Origin: Bradymonadales bacterium
Lineage (GTDB): Bacteria > Bdellovibrionota > UBA2394
Direction of reading: 5' to 3'
NCBI GenBank assembly: GCA_007693605.1
Contig: REDG01000058.1
Span: 1 to 51,241, forward strand
DNA: 51,241 nucleotides
Positions 7,297-17,244 of this stretch are shown here, piece by piece (the first letter of the stretch is position 1; each line of letters begins with the position of its first letter). A model generated the notes under the pieces. That model saw nothing but the letters and a program-made list of their open reading frames with translations. It searched no databases and had not been told where the DNA came from. The translations under genes were made by a program, and so were the position numbers.

Positions 7297-10200
7297 ATGA
7301 CCATTCGAGGCATTCTCCTAATCTTGAGCTCCCCGCTTTTGTTGACGGGCTGTTTCGAGCGGAAGGATCATATTGGCCCTGAGGGCTCTAAGACCTCTCG
7401 TTCTGCCCATCAAGATTCTAAGGCTCCAGACTTTCAACCCTCTGATTCTAAATCTCCTCAGGCTCCGGAGGCTGAAGCTGTCTCCCTTGATCGGTCTCAA
7501 GACTCTTCTTCAAGGCCTGAGAGTCAGGGCAGGTCTAAAGAAGAGGCGATGGATGGCGGAGCTGTGGCTCCCTCGACTGGTCCTTCTCGGGGTAGTCTTC
7601 CCGCTCAAAGCTCGCGCCTACTGCAAAGAGTCAAGCTCCCTCCGAAAAGCCATTCGAAGTCTTTAGACGAAGGCTTTCTTCATCTTTCGGAAGATCGAGA
7701 GGCCCGAAGGCAGCTCGTTCTGTCTGGCTCTGATGAAGTGGCTCGCCCAGCGAAAGGGCCCTTAGAATTTGTGAAGGCTTGGCTCAAAGAAGAGTGGCCA
7801 GCTGGACCTCAGGGTTTGGAGTTCGAGCTCTTGCAGCAGAGAGAGAGTCGAAAGGCTTCTCGATATCATTTTTATTTTCGGCAAAGACTTGCAGGCTTGC
7901 CCGTTGAAGACTCTCAGCTGCGAGTGAATCTCTTTGTTTCTGAAGACAGCTATCGTGTGATTTCGATTACTCAGCAAATTGCTCCAGCTCCTGTGCTAGC
8001 GGGCAGCCCGAAGGCAGAAGCCTCAGAGGCAATACACGAACTTTTGAGGCAACGGATCTTTTCCGAATACTCGCTTGAAGCTCTTAGCGTTCAAGGCCTT
8101 ATCTTCTACCCATTTCACTATGAAGATTTGCCGAGTGTCTCTAGAGCGGTATGGAAGGTCTTTGCCGTTGATCAAAGCACTGGCTCCATCGAGGCTTGGT
8201 CGTTCTATTTCGATCAATTCAGTTTAGAGCTTATTCACAAGAAGAGAGAGAACCTTCACTTTGATTCGGAAGGTTTTGTGGAAGCCTGGGCCAGCCCCGA
8301 TGATCTTCCCATTCGACCGGAGACAGACCTGGTTCTTAGACCACTTCGGCGAGCCTTTGTAGAGACCCCCAGTTTTTTTACACACACCGATCTGGAGGGC
8401 TTCTATCAGTTGCTTGACCCAGATCCCCTGCCTCACAGCGTTACAAGCTCTCTCTTTTCAACTCAGATTGGCCGAGGGCTTCAGGTTTTTGATGCAATTA
8501 CTTCGATGATTCCAGAGCTTTCCACTGTGATTTCTTCCAACCAGAACCCCCTGAACTTTCTTTTTAATCACGCCCCAACCGACACTCTCACCGCAACGAT
8601 CAACAGTTTTATTGGAGTGGAAAAATCTTACCGATATTTTGTAGACAGGGGAGCTTTCGGAGTTCTCGACACTCAAGTGCTGCAGGTTCAGGCCAATCAT
8701 GACTTTCTTCACTGCAACGCGGCTTATATTCCGGACCTTGATGACGATGAGCCCGCCCTTCTCTTATTCTTTCAAGAGGGTGGGGGCTGTCGAAACTCTG
8801 CCTACAGCACGATTGTGGCTCACGAGTATGGTCATCATGTGGTGAATCGCCTCATCCTCGATCAAGGAGCTTTTGGAGAGGGTTATGCCGACACCTTGGC
8901 CATGTTGCTTTATGATGTGCCCGGAATTGGTTTTGATCTTTTCCAAGATGATCAATACCTGAGGCATCCGACTTCAGAGAATGTTCGCTATCCATGTTCT
9001 GGCGGAATCTACACCTGCGGGTCGGTGCTCTCGGCTCTGTTTTGGGATCTGCGAATGAGCATCGGTCTGGAGGCCACTCGACAGCTTCATGTGGATTGGT
9101 CTCTCGAAACAGCAGGAGGATTAGGCTCGAACGCCGTTTTACCTCAAACGATTGTAGAGCTTCTGCTTGCAGACAGTGATACCGGAGATTTGAGCGAGGG
9201 AACCCCTCATTGGAAACAGATTTGTGGGGCCGCAAAGAAGCGGGGTCTCTCTTGCCCCAAGCAGCTCAACGGGGTCTTTGGATCGAGTATTCCCCAGGTG
9301 ATCTTTCCTGGGCAGAGTCTCAGTCTTACTCTCGATGTTTTTTCTGGGATTGGCAATCCACAGGCGGGCACAGGAGCTTTTCATTACCGAATCAACGCAG
9401 GAAGTTGGCAGCAGATCGCGATGACGGTGCTCGGGCCCAATCAGTATGAGATTGACCTGCCCATTCTCCAAGAAGGGGATGTTCTGGAATTCTATTTTTC
9501 TGCGGACAGCAGTCTTGGATTAACTCAGAACTTTCCGTCAGCGGGCTCTCAGGCTCCTTTTTCGATCACCGCGCAGAGCCCGTTTCTTCCGACCACTCAA
9601 TACTCGGTTCCCAAAAATCCAGTTCGAGTTTTGAGTGCAGATCTACAGGAGAGATTGGGAGGCCTGTCTTCTGTTTTTGTTCTCACCGATCGATCGAACC
9701 GAGGTCTTCTTGAATTTAGTGGACCCAGCTTAGGGCTTCGTCGTGCCGCCATTGCTCGCCTTCCAGAGTCCTTCACGCCCGGCGCTGGCTCCGTCTTCTA
9801 TCGTCGAACCGATCGATCCCAAGATTTCTTCATGACCAATCACAGTCGAACAGAGATTTATTGGGGACAGAGTGACGATCAAGATCCAGTGTTTCATCCC
9901 ACCAAGTGCAAAGGATTTTCCAGAATCAAAGAGATCCTATTTGTCGAAGGACAGGGCGGGGCCCGACAGCTGGTGGTGCTCGACGAGGGCCGGCAAAAAA
10001 TCTCTTCCTTTCAGCTCGACTCAGACGAGGCGGAGTTCTGTGTGAATCGCCAAGATTTTTTTCTAGAGGGTGTAGAGTGGATTAAGCCCCTCGAGTTGGA
10101 CAACGGAAATCCCGGCGTGTTTGTTGGCTCAAGGTCTAAAGATGGCTTGTGGGTGCGAATTCTTGATGTTCTTGTTCTGGGTTCAGCGACGCCTTCGATC

Positions 10201-12822
10201 AGAATAAGTGAGTCTGCGCAGGCTGAGTTTCGTGATCGTTTTGTTGAGCCAATCTCTCATCGCCTGATCGTGGGCATCACGAAGGCGGCGGGTATGGACC
10301 AAGGAGAAGATCAGATCATTCAGGTTTTTGAGGGCGAAACCCCTTCGGCCCAAGCTGCCCGCACTTGTCGAGCGCCCGATCAGATTCTTATGGATTTTGA
10401 CGGCGCAAACCGCCAGCACTTCGTCTTGTGTAAAGTCGCTCGCACTGTGCAGATCCTTGATGAGAATCTTCAGCTCGTAGGGACTTTGCCCGCTGGGAGC
10501 TCTCCAAGAAAAATGCTTGTGGGTTCCGACGGAACGAGCAAGTGGATTGCGGTTCTTCAGAACCAAGCCCGACTGGTCCTCCACCGTTTTCCAGGAGGAA
10601 GCACTCAAATTGCGAGCGATGTCACCACCACAACGATCAACCTTCCCGGTCCCATGACAGATATGGGTCTCTTTGCCAGTCTTGATGGAGCGCTTCTGAG
10701 CAGCTATGAGGCGAACCTGGTGGCCTATCTAGACTTTGATTCAGCTTCGATTGTTGAGAATTTCTATTTTCCCAATGAACTCGATGGGGTCGCTCTTCAG
10801 TCTGCCAATCTGGGGGCCTTTGCTTCTTCTAAGTCGAATAGCGTTTACGAGATTGTCCTTCCCAACTTTCTGAATTCAGGAAGTCTCTCCTTTTATCCTC
10901 TGTCGGGGCGGCCCATTCAGGTCGCCTCTCGACCCAACCGAATCTATGCTCTTACACGAAATGAGAATCGCCTGGCGGTGATCAATACCGCGACTGCACA
11001 GATTCAAGAATTTCCTGTTCAGAACCGTCCGAATCATTTTGACTTCGATCTGACTCGCAATGAGCTTTGGGTCGCCAATCGAGACTCTCAGTCGGTATCA
11101 AGAATCGATATTAACCCCGCCGGAGAGTCTGTAGTCGCGCACTATCCCTTAAACTTTTTCGTCTCAAAAGTTCAATACGACCCGATTGGAGAGAGACTTT
11201 ATGCCGCTGGGGGAACACAGCTGCGGGCCTATCACCCAGATACTTTCAATTTAGAAGCAAGCTACGATCTCGGGTCTCGAATTACTGAGCTTCAGGCCTT
11301 TTCGTTCAATGACGGAACGCCTCGATCGGGAGTGTTGGCTGCGTCCGCTGACAATTGGACATTGAGCTTTGCCGACCTGAACTCTGCCAATATCATTCAG
11401 CTTGAGGGCTCTCCTCAGTCTCTGTCGGTTCATCAGGGGCAGGCCGTGGTTTCACAACCTAATCAACAACAATTTCAGTGGGTGGACTTTTCTCAGTCTG
11501 TGAGTTCTGTAAAGCCGTTGCCCCAGCTTCAGTCCATGTTCCCGCTTCAATCCTCATTCGCCACCTTCTCGTCAGGGCTAAGGAGTCTTCGATTTTTTCT
11601 ATTTGATGGGATCGACGGGCTCAGCTTCCCTTCGATAGAGATTTTCCAAAACTCTGCTGTTGATTTTGCAGCAACGGACGGAGGTCAGAACATTTGGCTG
11701 ATGAATCGATCGGAACAGTCGATCTCTCAGTTGTTGTCGGGTTTTCAGCCAGAGGTTCTTGGAAATTTAACACTCAATCGACCAGTGGACCTTCTCACCC
11801 ATGCCTGGGCCGCCGATGACCGACTCTATGTTCTTTTGAGAAATCTCGCGGCCGTAGCCGTGATCGACTTGCCAGGGGGCGAGATTGTTCAAGTTCAAAA
11901 GGTCTGTCGAGCCCCAAAGAAAATGGCACTCGACTCTGATGCGGGCAATCGAAGGCTCTTTGTGCTCTGTCCAAGAGATCATGCCTTAAGCGTTCTCAAT
12001 TTGAATGCTGAGGGTCTTGCAACGGCTTCAAGTCTTTGGGTCACACGAAGGAGCCCGTCTGATTTGCATTTGATCGGCAACAATCTTTATGTCAGCAGTC
12101 GAGAAGAGAACCGGGTGCAAAGATTCAACGGCACTACTGGCGCCCTTCTCTCGGAGTTCGAGGTGGGGCCTAATCCGGTCAGCTTGGTTGAGGATGAAGC
12201 CAATGAGCTTCTTTTCGTGATCTCTTCTGGAAGCACGGATGTTGCGGTGATCAATACGGACACTCAGGCTTTGCTTCCTAATCCTCTAAACACTTCAAGG
12301 TTTGGGCTCTCTGGGGCGAGCATCAACCCCAACACCGGAAGCTTGTTTGCCTTCTCTATCACCCCCGCTTCTGTTTTTGCCGGAGGCATAAACGATTGGC
12401 AGCTTCAGGGCCCCTCCCTGGTGAGTCACTATCCATCAGGGCTTTTCTTCGCCGAAGGAGACGACGACAAGATCTTTGTGACCTATCCTGAGAGTTCGGC
12501 CATTCGAATTTACAATGAGGACGATCAAGTCATTCAAGATCTTGAAATCGGTTTGGGGGCTTCGTGGGTAAGACAGGTGGCTAGTGCTGGGGTGCCAAAG
12601 GCCTTCGTGAGTCTTCGGCAAGAAAACGAGATTGCTGTGGTTAATGTGGATACGGCTTCAGTCATCAGACGACGGAGTCTTTCAGAGGCCTGTCGACCGA
12701 AGAAGATGGCCGAGCTTTTAGGTCGTGTCTTTGTGCTCTGCGAGGGCCGAGATTTGATTGAGGTCTTTGAGCCCGACAACCAAGACGCCTATCTCGGAAG
12801 CATCTCTCTCAGGTTGAGATAG
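7297..12822 (+). CDS. Giant lipoprotein: thermolysin-like zinc metalloprotease with beta-propeller repeats
   Basis: About 1841 residues. The ATG at 7297 gives a lipoprotein signal with lipobox LLTGC (Cys19); a GTG at 7285 is possible but has no spaced ribosome-binding site. Residues 20-110 are a Ser/Gln/Pro-rich linker. Residues about 150-320 resemble a fungalysin/thermolysin propeptide. The catalytic domain carries HEYGHH (His509, Glu510, His513) and GEGYAD (Glu528, likely third zinc ligand), as in M4/M36-type gluzincins. From about residue 770 to the end there are many YVTN-like blades with phrases such as RLAVINTAT and ELLFVISSGSTDVAVINTDT. Three blades carry paired cysteines (1024/1045, 1537/1558, 1799/1815). 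It is probably a surface protease or adhesin; substrate unknown. Confidence 0.85.
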   Translation: MTIRGILLILSSPLLLTGCFERKDHIGPEGSKTSRSAHQDSKAPDFQPSDSKSPQAPEAEAVSLDRSQDSSSRPESQGRSKEEAMDGGAVAPSTGPSRGSLPAQSSRLLQRVKLPPKSHSKSLDEGFLHLSEDREARRQLVLSGSDEVARPAKGPLEFVKAWLKEEWPAGPQGLEFELLQQRESRKASRYHFYFRQRLAGLPVEDSQLRVNLFVSEDSYRVISITQQIAPAPVLAGSPKAEASEAIHELLRQRIFSEYSLEALSVQGLIFYPFHYEDLPSVSRAVWKVFAVDQSTGSIEAWSFYFDQFSLELIHKKRENLHFDSEGFVEAWASPDDLPIRPETDLVLRPLRRAFVETPSFFTHTDLEGFYQLLDPDPLPHSVTSSLFSTQIGRGLQVFDAITSMIPELSTVISSNQNPLNFLFNHAPTDTLTATINSFIGVEKSYRYFVDRGAFGVLDTQVLQVQANHDFLHCNAAYIPDLDDDEPALLLFFQEGGGCRNSAYSTIVAHEYGHHVVNRLILDQGAFGEGYADTLAMLLYDVPGIGFDLFQDDQYLRHPTSENVRYPCSGGIYTCGSVLSALFWDLRMSIGLEATRQLHVDWSLETAGGLGSNAVLPQTIVELLLADSDTGDLSEGTPHWKQICGAAKKRGLSCPKQLNGVFGSSIPQVIFPGQSLSLTLDVFSGIGNPQAGTGAFHYRINAGSWQQIAMTVLGPNQYEIDLPILQEGDVLEFYFSADSSLGLTQNFPSAGSQAPFSITAQSPFLPTTQYSVPKNPVRVLSADLQERLGGLSSVFVLTDRSNRGLLEFSGPSLGLRRAAIARLPESFTPGAGSVFYRRTDRSQDFFMTNHSRTEIYWGQSDDQDPVFHPTKCKGFSRIKEILFVEGQGGARQLVVLDEGRQKISSFQLDSDEAEFCVNRQDFFLEGVEWIKPLELDNGNPGVFVGSRSKDGLWVRILDVLVLGSATPSIRISESAQAEFRDRFVEPISHRLIVGITKAAGMDQGEDQIIQVFEGETPSAQAARTCRAPDQILMDFDGANRQHFVLCKVARTVQILDENLQLVGTLPAGSSPRKMLVGSDGTSKWIAVLQNQARLVLHRFPGGSTQIASDVTTTTINLPGPMTDMGLFASLDGALLSSYEANLVAYLDFDSASIVENFYFPNELDGVALQSANLGAFASSKSNSVYEIVLPNFLNSGSLSFYPLSGRPIQVASRPNRIYALTRNENRLAVINTATAQIQEFPVQNRPNHFDFDLTRNELWVANRDSQSVSRIDINPAGESVVAHYPLNFFVSKVQYDPIGERLYAAGGTQLRAYHPDTFNLEASYDLGSRITELQAFSFNDGTPRSGVLAASADNWTLSFADLNSANIIQLEGSPQSLSVHQGQAVVSQPNQQQFQWVDFSQSVSSVKPLPQLQSMFPLQSSFATFSSGLRSLRFFLFDGIDGLSFPSIEIFQNSAVDFAATDGGQNIWLMNRSEQSISQLLSGFQPEVLGNLTLNRPVDLLTHAWAADDRLYVLLRNLAAVAVIDLPGGEIVQVQKVCRAPKKMALDSDAGNRRLFVLCPRDHALSVLNLNAEGLATASSLWVTRRSPSDLHLIGNNLYVSSREENRVQRFNGTTGALLSEFEVGPNPVSLVEDEANELLFVISSGSTDVAVINTDTQALLPNPLNTSRFGLSGASINPNTGSLFAFSITPASVFAGGINDWQLQGPSLVSHYPSGLFFAEGDDDKIFVTYPESSAIRIYNEDDQVIQDLEIGLGASWVRQVASAGVPKAFVSLRQENEIAVVNVDTASVIRRRSLSEACRPKKMAELLGRVFVLCEGRDLIEVFEPDNQDAYLGSISLRLR

Positions 12823-13089
12823 AGATGTCCGCTACTTTCCTGAGCTGTCATTGCTTCTCACTTCCTAGAAGTAGCATTGACAAGTCTATCCGGGACTTAT
12901 TTTGTTTTTTGGGCAGGGGATTTCCTCTGCAATCGATTGATCGACACTTGAGTGAGCGGTTTCAGAAAAGTGTCTCCCAGCATTTCAGCGATAGAACTAA
13001 AGTGCTAGTCATTGTAGCCACAGATAAGCTAGAAAATCTGAAGCTCGACATGTTATCATGGAAATTCCTTGGGAAGGGGAGATTTTGTT

Positions 13090-13812
13090 TTGAGCGACCG
13101 AATGGACCCTAAATCGAGCCAGTTTCAGAGAATTCAGTTGAGAAGGTCAGAAGTCCTGTTTAAGCAGGGCAGTCGTGGCTCAAATTTTTATGTGATCGAG
13201 GACGGTCTGATTGAACTTCAGTTTGACGGAAGAACCCGCCGACTTTTGAAGCCAGGAGAATTTTTTGGAGAGATTGCTCCGCTGGCTCACTTACCTCGGA
13301 CAGCCACAGCTACCGCTCTGGCATCGACTAAGCTTTTGGAATACAGTTCGGATCAACTTCAAACTCTACTCGAAGAAAATCCTCTGATGGCGGACCGAAT
13401 TTTCTCTAAATTTCATGGGAGGCTTCTTCAGCATTCCTTTAAAAAGGAAAGAAATATTATCTTTGCCAATGATTCAATCTTTGAAAACTTTCTGACCCAC
13501 TTTAGGCCTCGTTTTTTCCCCAAGGATGAGACTCTTTGTGAAGAGGGAGACTTCAATCGAAATCTCTACTTCATTAGAAAAGGAAGTGTTTCGGTGATTA
13601 AATCTGGAGAAGTTTTGGCCAAAGCCGAGGCAGGACATTTTTTGGGGGAGGTTAGTGCTGTTTATGCAGTTCCTAGAACAGCCACTCTAAAAACTCTTGA
13701 ACCCATGGAAGTCTTAGAGTGCTCTGGCTCGACGGCTACTAAAATTCTGGATGAATTTCATCTTTTTCGGAAACACTTGATGAAGCTCGCTTTAATGCGA
13801 ATGAAAGCTTAG
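13090..13812 (+). CDS. Protein with two cyclic-nucleotide-binding domains
   Basis: Two tandem cNMP-binding (CAP-type) beta-barrels fill the protein: residues about 10-110 (SNFYVIEDGLIEL, then PGEFFGEIAPL and PRTATATAL) and about 135-235 (RNLYFIRKGSVSVIKSGEVL, then GHFLGEVSAVYAVPRTATLK). Each has the G-E-(I/V)-(A/S) plus P-R-T-A phosphate-binding-cassette pattern, so both could bind cAMP or cGMP. No helix-turn-helix or kinase domain follows, so it may be a stand-alone sensor or regulatory subunit. The start is uncertain: TTG at 13090 lies ten bases after AAGGGG, while ATG 13102 and TTG 13069 are alternatives. It follows the giant lipoprotein by about 270 bases with no gene between. Confidence 0.8.
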   Translation: MSDRMDPKSSQFQRIQLRRSEVLFKQGSRGSNFYVIEDGLIELQFDGRTRRLLKPGEFFGEIAPLAHLPRTATATALASTKLLEYSSDQLQTLLEENPLMADRIFSKFHGRLLQHSFKKERNIIFANDSIFENFLTHFRPRFFPKDETLCEEGDFNRNLYFIRKGSVSVIKSGEVLAKAEAGHFLGEVSAVYAVPRTATLKTLEPMEVLECSGSTATKILDEFHLFRKHLMKLALMRMKA

Positions 13813-13863
13813 CTACCTGAGACCTAGCCGAATTCATTGCCAGCCCAGTTTTCCACGACAATC

Positions 13864-15006
13864 TTAGGTGTCTGATCCAGCGTTTGGCAAAGCCAGCAAC
13901 CAAATTTCGATTAGATCTCTTTCTGCCTGAAGCAGTTTGGCCAAGGCCCTACTGGAGGCTCGAACGGTTTCAGCCGTCTCGTTCAAGTTCAAGCCTTGCA
14001 CGGGCCAGATGGCTCGAGCGCGGGAGAACTCGCCGCTGTGAGCTCGTAAAAATTGAATGGCGTCGATATCTCGCAGAACCGTCGAATAAGGGAGCTGATT
14101 GTCCAAGGGCTCTCGTATGTTCAAGACCTCGCCCTCGAGATGGAACAAGTTGGCTAGAGCCGCCAGCGTTTCAAGCGAGTGCGCCAAACTCTCAGCGATA
14201 TCGTCTGGAAAATCATACCGCGCTGCATCCGAATCGACCGGCCAATCAACCATGGCTGGCAGCAAGATGTTGTTGCTGAGAGCATGGCGTTTATCTCCGA
14301 TGCCTTCGGGTTCATCACGATTAAAGAGCTCAAAGTCCGCATAGAGATGGGGACGATCCGGGTTGAAATCGACCGCACTCGTCCATCGGGCGATCTCCGG
14401 TGGTAGGGAGGCCTGTAGTTGAGTGACAAGTATGGAGTTCTCGAGCTGAACGCTGTGCACCTGACCAACAAGGGTTTCAATGAAGGGGCGATGTAGTGTC
14501 CCAACCGTGAGAAGAAGTCTCTGGCGTTCTTCGGGTTGAGCCTTCAACGACCAGAGTTGCCTCAAAAAATGGCCTGTTCCTGAAGTGTTCAGGACTTGCG
14601 ATATCACACCGACGCCCTCTTTGAGACTCGAATTTTTGAACTCAAGTTCTCCCATCCACCCCACTAAAATGATTCGTCCAAGTTCATCCTCTCGGTCCAC
14701 TAGGGCCCTAAGGAGTTCGAGGTGCTCACCCCCACCGTATCGTCCGATAGCCAGGATATCCTGAATCCGATTAGCTTTCTGAGTGATAACATGAACCGCG
14801 ATGCGGTAGCGCAAGGCTTGAGGTGGCAGAGTGAGTAGTTTAGAGCGCTGAGCCTCATTCGTCCCTGAGACCTCAGCAGACCCGAGAATGCGAATTTTTG
14901 AGTGACAGTCGGCGACGAGATCCCCGCCGCTAGGCACTAGAGATATAGTCAGTAGCTTAAAAAGCAAAATATGAACTCTACAAACGAGGCCTATCTTTCG
15001 GAGCAT
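13864..15006 (-). CDS. Unknown protein, probably exported
   Basis: 380 residues, not recognised. The N-terminus (MLRKIGLVCRVHILLFKLL and a following hydrophobic stretch) looks like a signal or anchor. The rest is soluble and largely helical, with segments such as RYRIAVHVITQKANRIQDIL and IAESLAHSLETLAALANLF. There is no catalytic motif that I can name. It is monocistronic on the minus strand, downstream of the interrupted barrel gene in a stretch that looks accessory. The frame is long and clean, so I accept it as a gene. Confidence 0.55.
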   Translation of the reverse strand: MLRKIGLVCRVHILLFKLLTISLVPSGGDLVADCHSKIRILGSAEVSGTNEAQRSKLLTLPPQALRYRIAVHVITQKANRIQDILAIGRYGGGEHLELLRALVDREDELGRIILVGWMGELEFKNSSLKEGVGVISQVLNTSGTGHFLRQLWSLKAQPEERQRLLLTVGTLHRPFIETLVGQVHSVQLENSILVTQLQASLPPEIARWTSAVDFNPDRPHLYADFELFNRDEPEGIGDKRHALSNNILLPAMVDWPVDSDAARYDFPDDIAESLAHSLETLAALANLFHLEGEVLNIREPLDNQLPYSTVLRDIDAIQFLRAHSGEFSRARAIWPVQGLNLNETAETVRASSRALAKLLQAERDLIEIWLLALPNAGSDT

Positions 15007-15170
15007 TCGGCGAGACTACTCTATGCGGGGAAGATTCAGCACATTGCTTTGGTCTGATGCTGATGTGGGCCCCCATAAACTCTCGCAATCCTCTCGGCTT
15101 CATCATGCTGAGCGCAACATCGCGGTTGAACTCTGAGCCAGGTCTGATATGTCGATGTTCTCAGTCGATA

Positions 15171-15860
15171 CTAAAAATTGATTCCAACTGCAGCCCCCGC
15201 ACTGTAGACCATTCCTAAGGTTTTACTGGTGGTACTGAAATTTCCTAAGTTTTCGATTCCTGTGTTTCCATTGATCTGTCTCCAGAGGTTGATATCAACC
15301 GCCGCTGGGGTAATCATGACATGAACCATGGAGGTTGGTCGCAGAAGGAGCCGAAGCGAGGGTTGGACTCCGAGTTCGTGAACGGACACATTGGACTCAC
15401 CCGAACCTGCATCCACTTTCGACTGTCAGAAACTGTAAACAGCGCCCAAGTCTCCACCGGCAGAGAAGAATCCATCTCCGAAGCGAACAAAGTGTTGGAT
15501 CCTCGGTTTGATTCCTAAGATGTTGACGCTTTGGCCTGTTGAGTAGGTCAATGGAAGAGCATAGGACTGGGTTCCGACCTCAAGCTGGTAGACGATTCTG
15601 GTATTTCTATTGGCAGCAGCACTATTGTAGCCGGTGATGCCAATATCTCCCAAAACGCCAACATTAAAATAAAGTCCCATCGGATCGAGGCGACTCTCTT
15701 CGGGTCGTTCACTGGCGTAGGGGTCACCCGTTCGTGCCGAAGTCTGTGGGCCTGAGAACGAGCTGGCAATCAAGCCAACAGCACAGGCCAGCTTTATCGT
15801 CACTAAGCTGCGTCTAGCCCGAACCGTTCGGGAAGATGAATCGTTTTTGTTTTGTTTCAC
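15171..15860 (-). pseudogene. Outer-membrane beta-barrel gene interrupted by one in-frame TGA
   Basis: The upstream part (15860-15426, 144 codons, GTG start with AAGGAG eight bases upstream) has a signal peptide (about residues 17-43) and amphipathic strands, and stops at TGA 15428-15426 after GAVYSF. The same frame continues with QSKVDAGSGESNVSVHELG and further strands to a terminal phenylalanine (VGINF) at 15171. This gives a coherent barrel of about 229 residues. The two parts are in one frame, so the break is a single nonsense codon, not a frameshift. It may be a recent pseudogene, a readthrough gene or a sequencing error. A small hairpin (AGGCC-ATAA-GGCCT) lies in the 5' region. Confidence 0.6.
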
Positions 15861-16213
15861 AATGATACTCCTTCTTTTAAACTATGAACAAAGGCCATAA
15901 GGCCTCTAGATCGAAAGCTGATTGATTGCTTTCTGATTTCTGTAGATTCGCTCAAACAGTATTCTTAAGAAGCGTTCTCCGAACCTACACAAAGACGGAG
16001 TTTCTAAAAAAGTACGCTTTGCCAGGCCTATCGAAAGTCAATGTTTGCGCATTGCGAGTTGGAGCAGGCTGGGCCCCCATGAATATAAATCAAAGGACCA
16101 AGATGTTATGGCCCTCGATCGCTGTATTTGCTACTCGCTCGGCTTCAGAGTCCCTCATCCCGCATTTCAAAGCATTGTCACTCCAGTGAGATTACAGACT
16201 TACCCCGTTCAAC
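15861..16213. other. Gene-free stretch, about 350 bases
   Basis: It holds the ribosome-binding site and probable promoter of the barrel gene at its left end, with a small hairpin near 15892-15908. I see no convincing protein gene or known RNA in the remainder. The open frames here have no ribosome-binding sites and unconvincing composition. Confidence 0.5.
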
Positions 16214-16882
16214 CTATGGCCGCGCTTCTTTTCGAGCATTCCGGCGGAGTCTCTTGTCCACCTTCTTTAAAAGAGCAGGAGCTTCATTTGCGAAGCTAGC
16301 AGGTAGGGTCAGCTTAAGGCGCTCCATTTGATCCGAAAGGTAGTTCAGATCGATATTTGTTTGCTCTTTGAAGATAGATCGCAAATCTGAAAGGTCATGA
16401 AGACGAGAGTTGTCATTTGCAAGGGAATACATTTTTGCCAAAATCAGATCTTCTTTGCACAAACAAGGCAAATCACCAAAGCCAAAATTTCTCGTGTTGT
16501 GTTGAGCTCTCTCAAAAGCCGCTTCAAACCAGGGCATGGTAGGAAGAATGAAATCCAGTCCTGGCGCATCTCGATCTTTTTCTCTTCGCCCCACAACAAC
16601 AAGGACCGGACTCCGTCCTGATTTGATCGCAAACATTGGGCCGCCTTCAAGTTGAGCTCTTGTGGCCACATGAGGAACTAGGCCCATAGCCTTGATTAGA
16701 TCACAGGCTGCTTGTTGAGAGTTGGAATCTGCTAGAATGAGAAAATCAATGTCGTTGGTTGTTCGTGGCTGATCTCGATAGAGAGAGGCCACAAGCCCAC
16801 CTGCCAAGGCAAATTTTATATTCCTTTTCCGGAGTTCGTTTACTGCGGCTTTGAAGAGCTCAGCATAGCTCATCGAATTCAT
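16214..16882 (-). CDS. Nucleotidyltransferase (AbiEii/MNT-like), toxin-type partner
   Basis: 222 residues. The N-terminal segment KFALAGGLVASLYRDQPRTT leads into NDIDFLI, giving the GG...R-T-x-D-I-D signature of minimal nucleotidyltransferases related to AbiEii and COG-type toxins. The later segment KEDLILAKMYSLANDNSRLHD followed by DLRSIF is also usual in this group. Start ATG overlaps the stop of the upstream winged-helix gene by four bases (ATGA), so the two are translationally coupled. Such pairs are known as type IV toxin-antitoxin systems, which modify tRNA or other targets, but activity here is inference. The C-terminus is very basic (LRRNARKEARP). Confidence 0.75.
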   Translation of the reverse strand: MNSMSYAELFKAAVNELRKRNIKFALAGGLVASLYRDQPRTTNDIDFLILADSNSQQAACDLIKAMGLVPHVATRAQLEGGPMFAIKSGRSPVLVVVGRREKDRDAPGLDFILPTMPWFEAAFERAQHNTRNFGFGDLPCLCKEDLILAKMYSLANDNSRLHDLSDLRSIFKEQTNIDLNYLSDQMERLKLTLPASFANEAPALLKKVDKRLRRNARKEARP

Positions 16883-17244
16883 TTGCGAGCCGATCGAATC
16901 ATCTCTAAAGCTTCATTGTTGAACTCAAGAACTTTTCTGGCCTTCTGATTCTGAGAGACCTTATTAATAGAGGTGTCGTGTTCGTCAATGACCTTAAATA
17001 ATTGTTTCAGCAAAGAGTGGATGGGATCGCCAATTTTGAGAGAAATCAGTCGGTACTTGCCATCAATGCTTGAGCCGACCAAACCTTCCCGTTCCATTTC
17101 ATCGACAGCGTGCTGGGTTGCTGTAAGAGACACCCCAGACAGTTCGGCCAACTGTCGAAGGGGAAGAGCCTGCTGACGAAATACCAAAACGCGAAGAAGC
17201 TTCCAGCGGCTACGATTACTTAAAATGTTCACAATATCGAACAT
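16879..17244 (-). CDS. Winged-helix transcriptional regulator paired with the nucleotidyltransferase
   Basis: 121 residues with an N-terminal helix-turn-helix: NRSRWKLLRVLVFRQQALPL, then RQLAELSGVSLTATQHAVDEMEREGLV and a beta-wing (SSIDGKYRLISLKIGDP). The layout resembles ArsR/MarR-like wHTH proteins that precede MNT or AbiEii-type nucleotidyltransferases. It likely acts as repressor and possibly antitoxin. The gene is the first of a two-gene operon. A perfect 22-bp palindrome starts seven bases upstream of its ATG, a position suited to autoregulation. Confidence 0.75.
   Translation of the reverse strand: MFDIVNILSNRSRWKLLRVLVFRQQALPLRQLAELSGVSLTATQHAVDEMEREGLVGSSIDGKYRLISLKIGDPIHSLLKQLFKVIDEHDTSINKVSQNQKARKVLEFNNEALEMIRSARK

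Noticed and set aside
12825..13112. Open frame of 95 codons between the giant lipoprotein and the cyclic-nucleotide-binding protein
   Set aside because: No ribosome-binding site, poor composition, and overlap with the better-supported next gene.
15007..15170. Possible small RNA between the unknown exported gene and the interrupted barrel gene
   Set aside because: No promoter, stable hairpin with T-run or recognisable RNA motif could be picked out.
16045..16331. Plus-strand open frames near 16.1-16.3 kb
   Set aside because: They overlap the end of the nucleotidyltransferase antisense, lack ribosome-binding sites and have no recognisable sequence.
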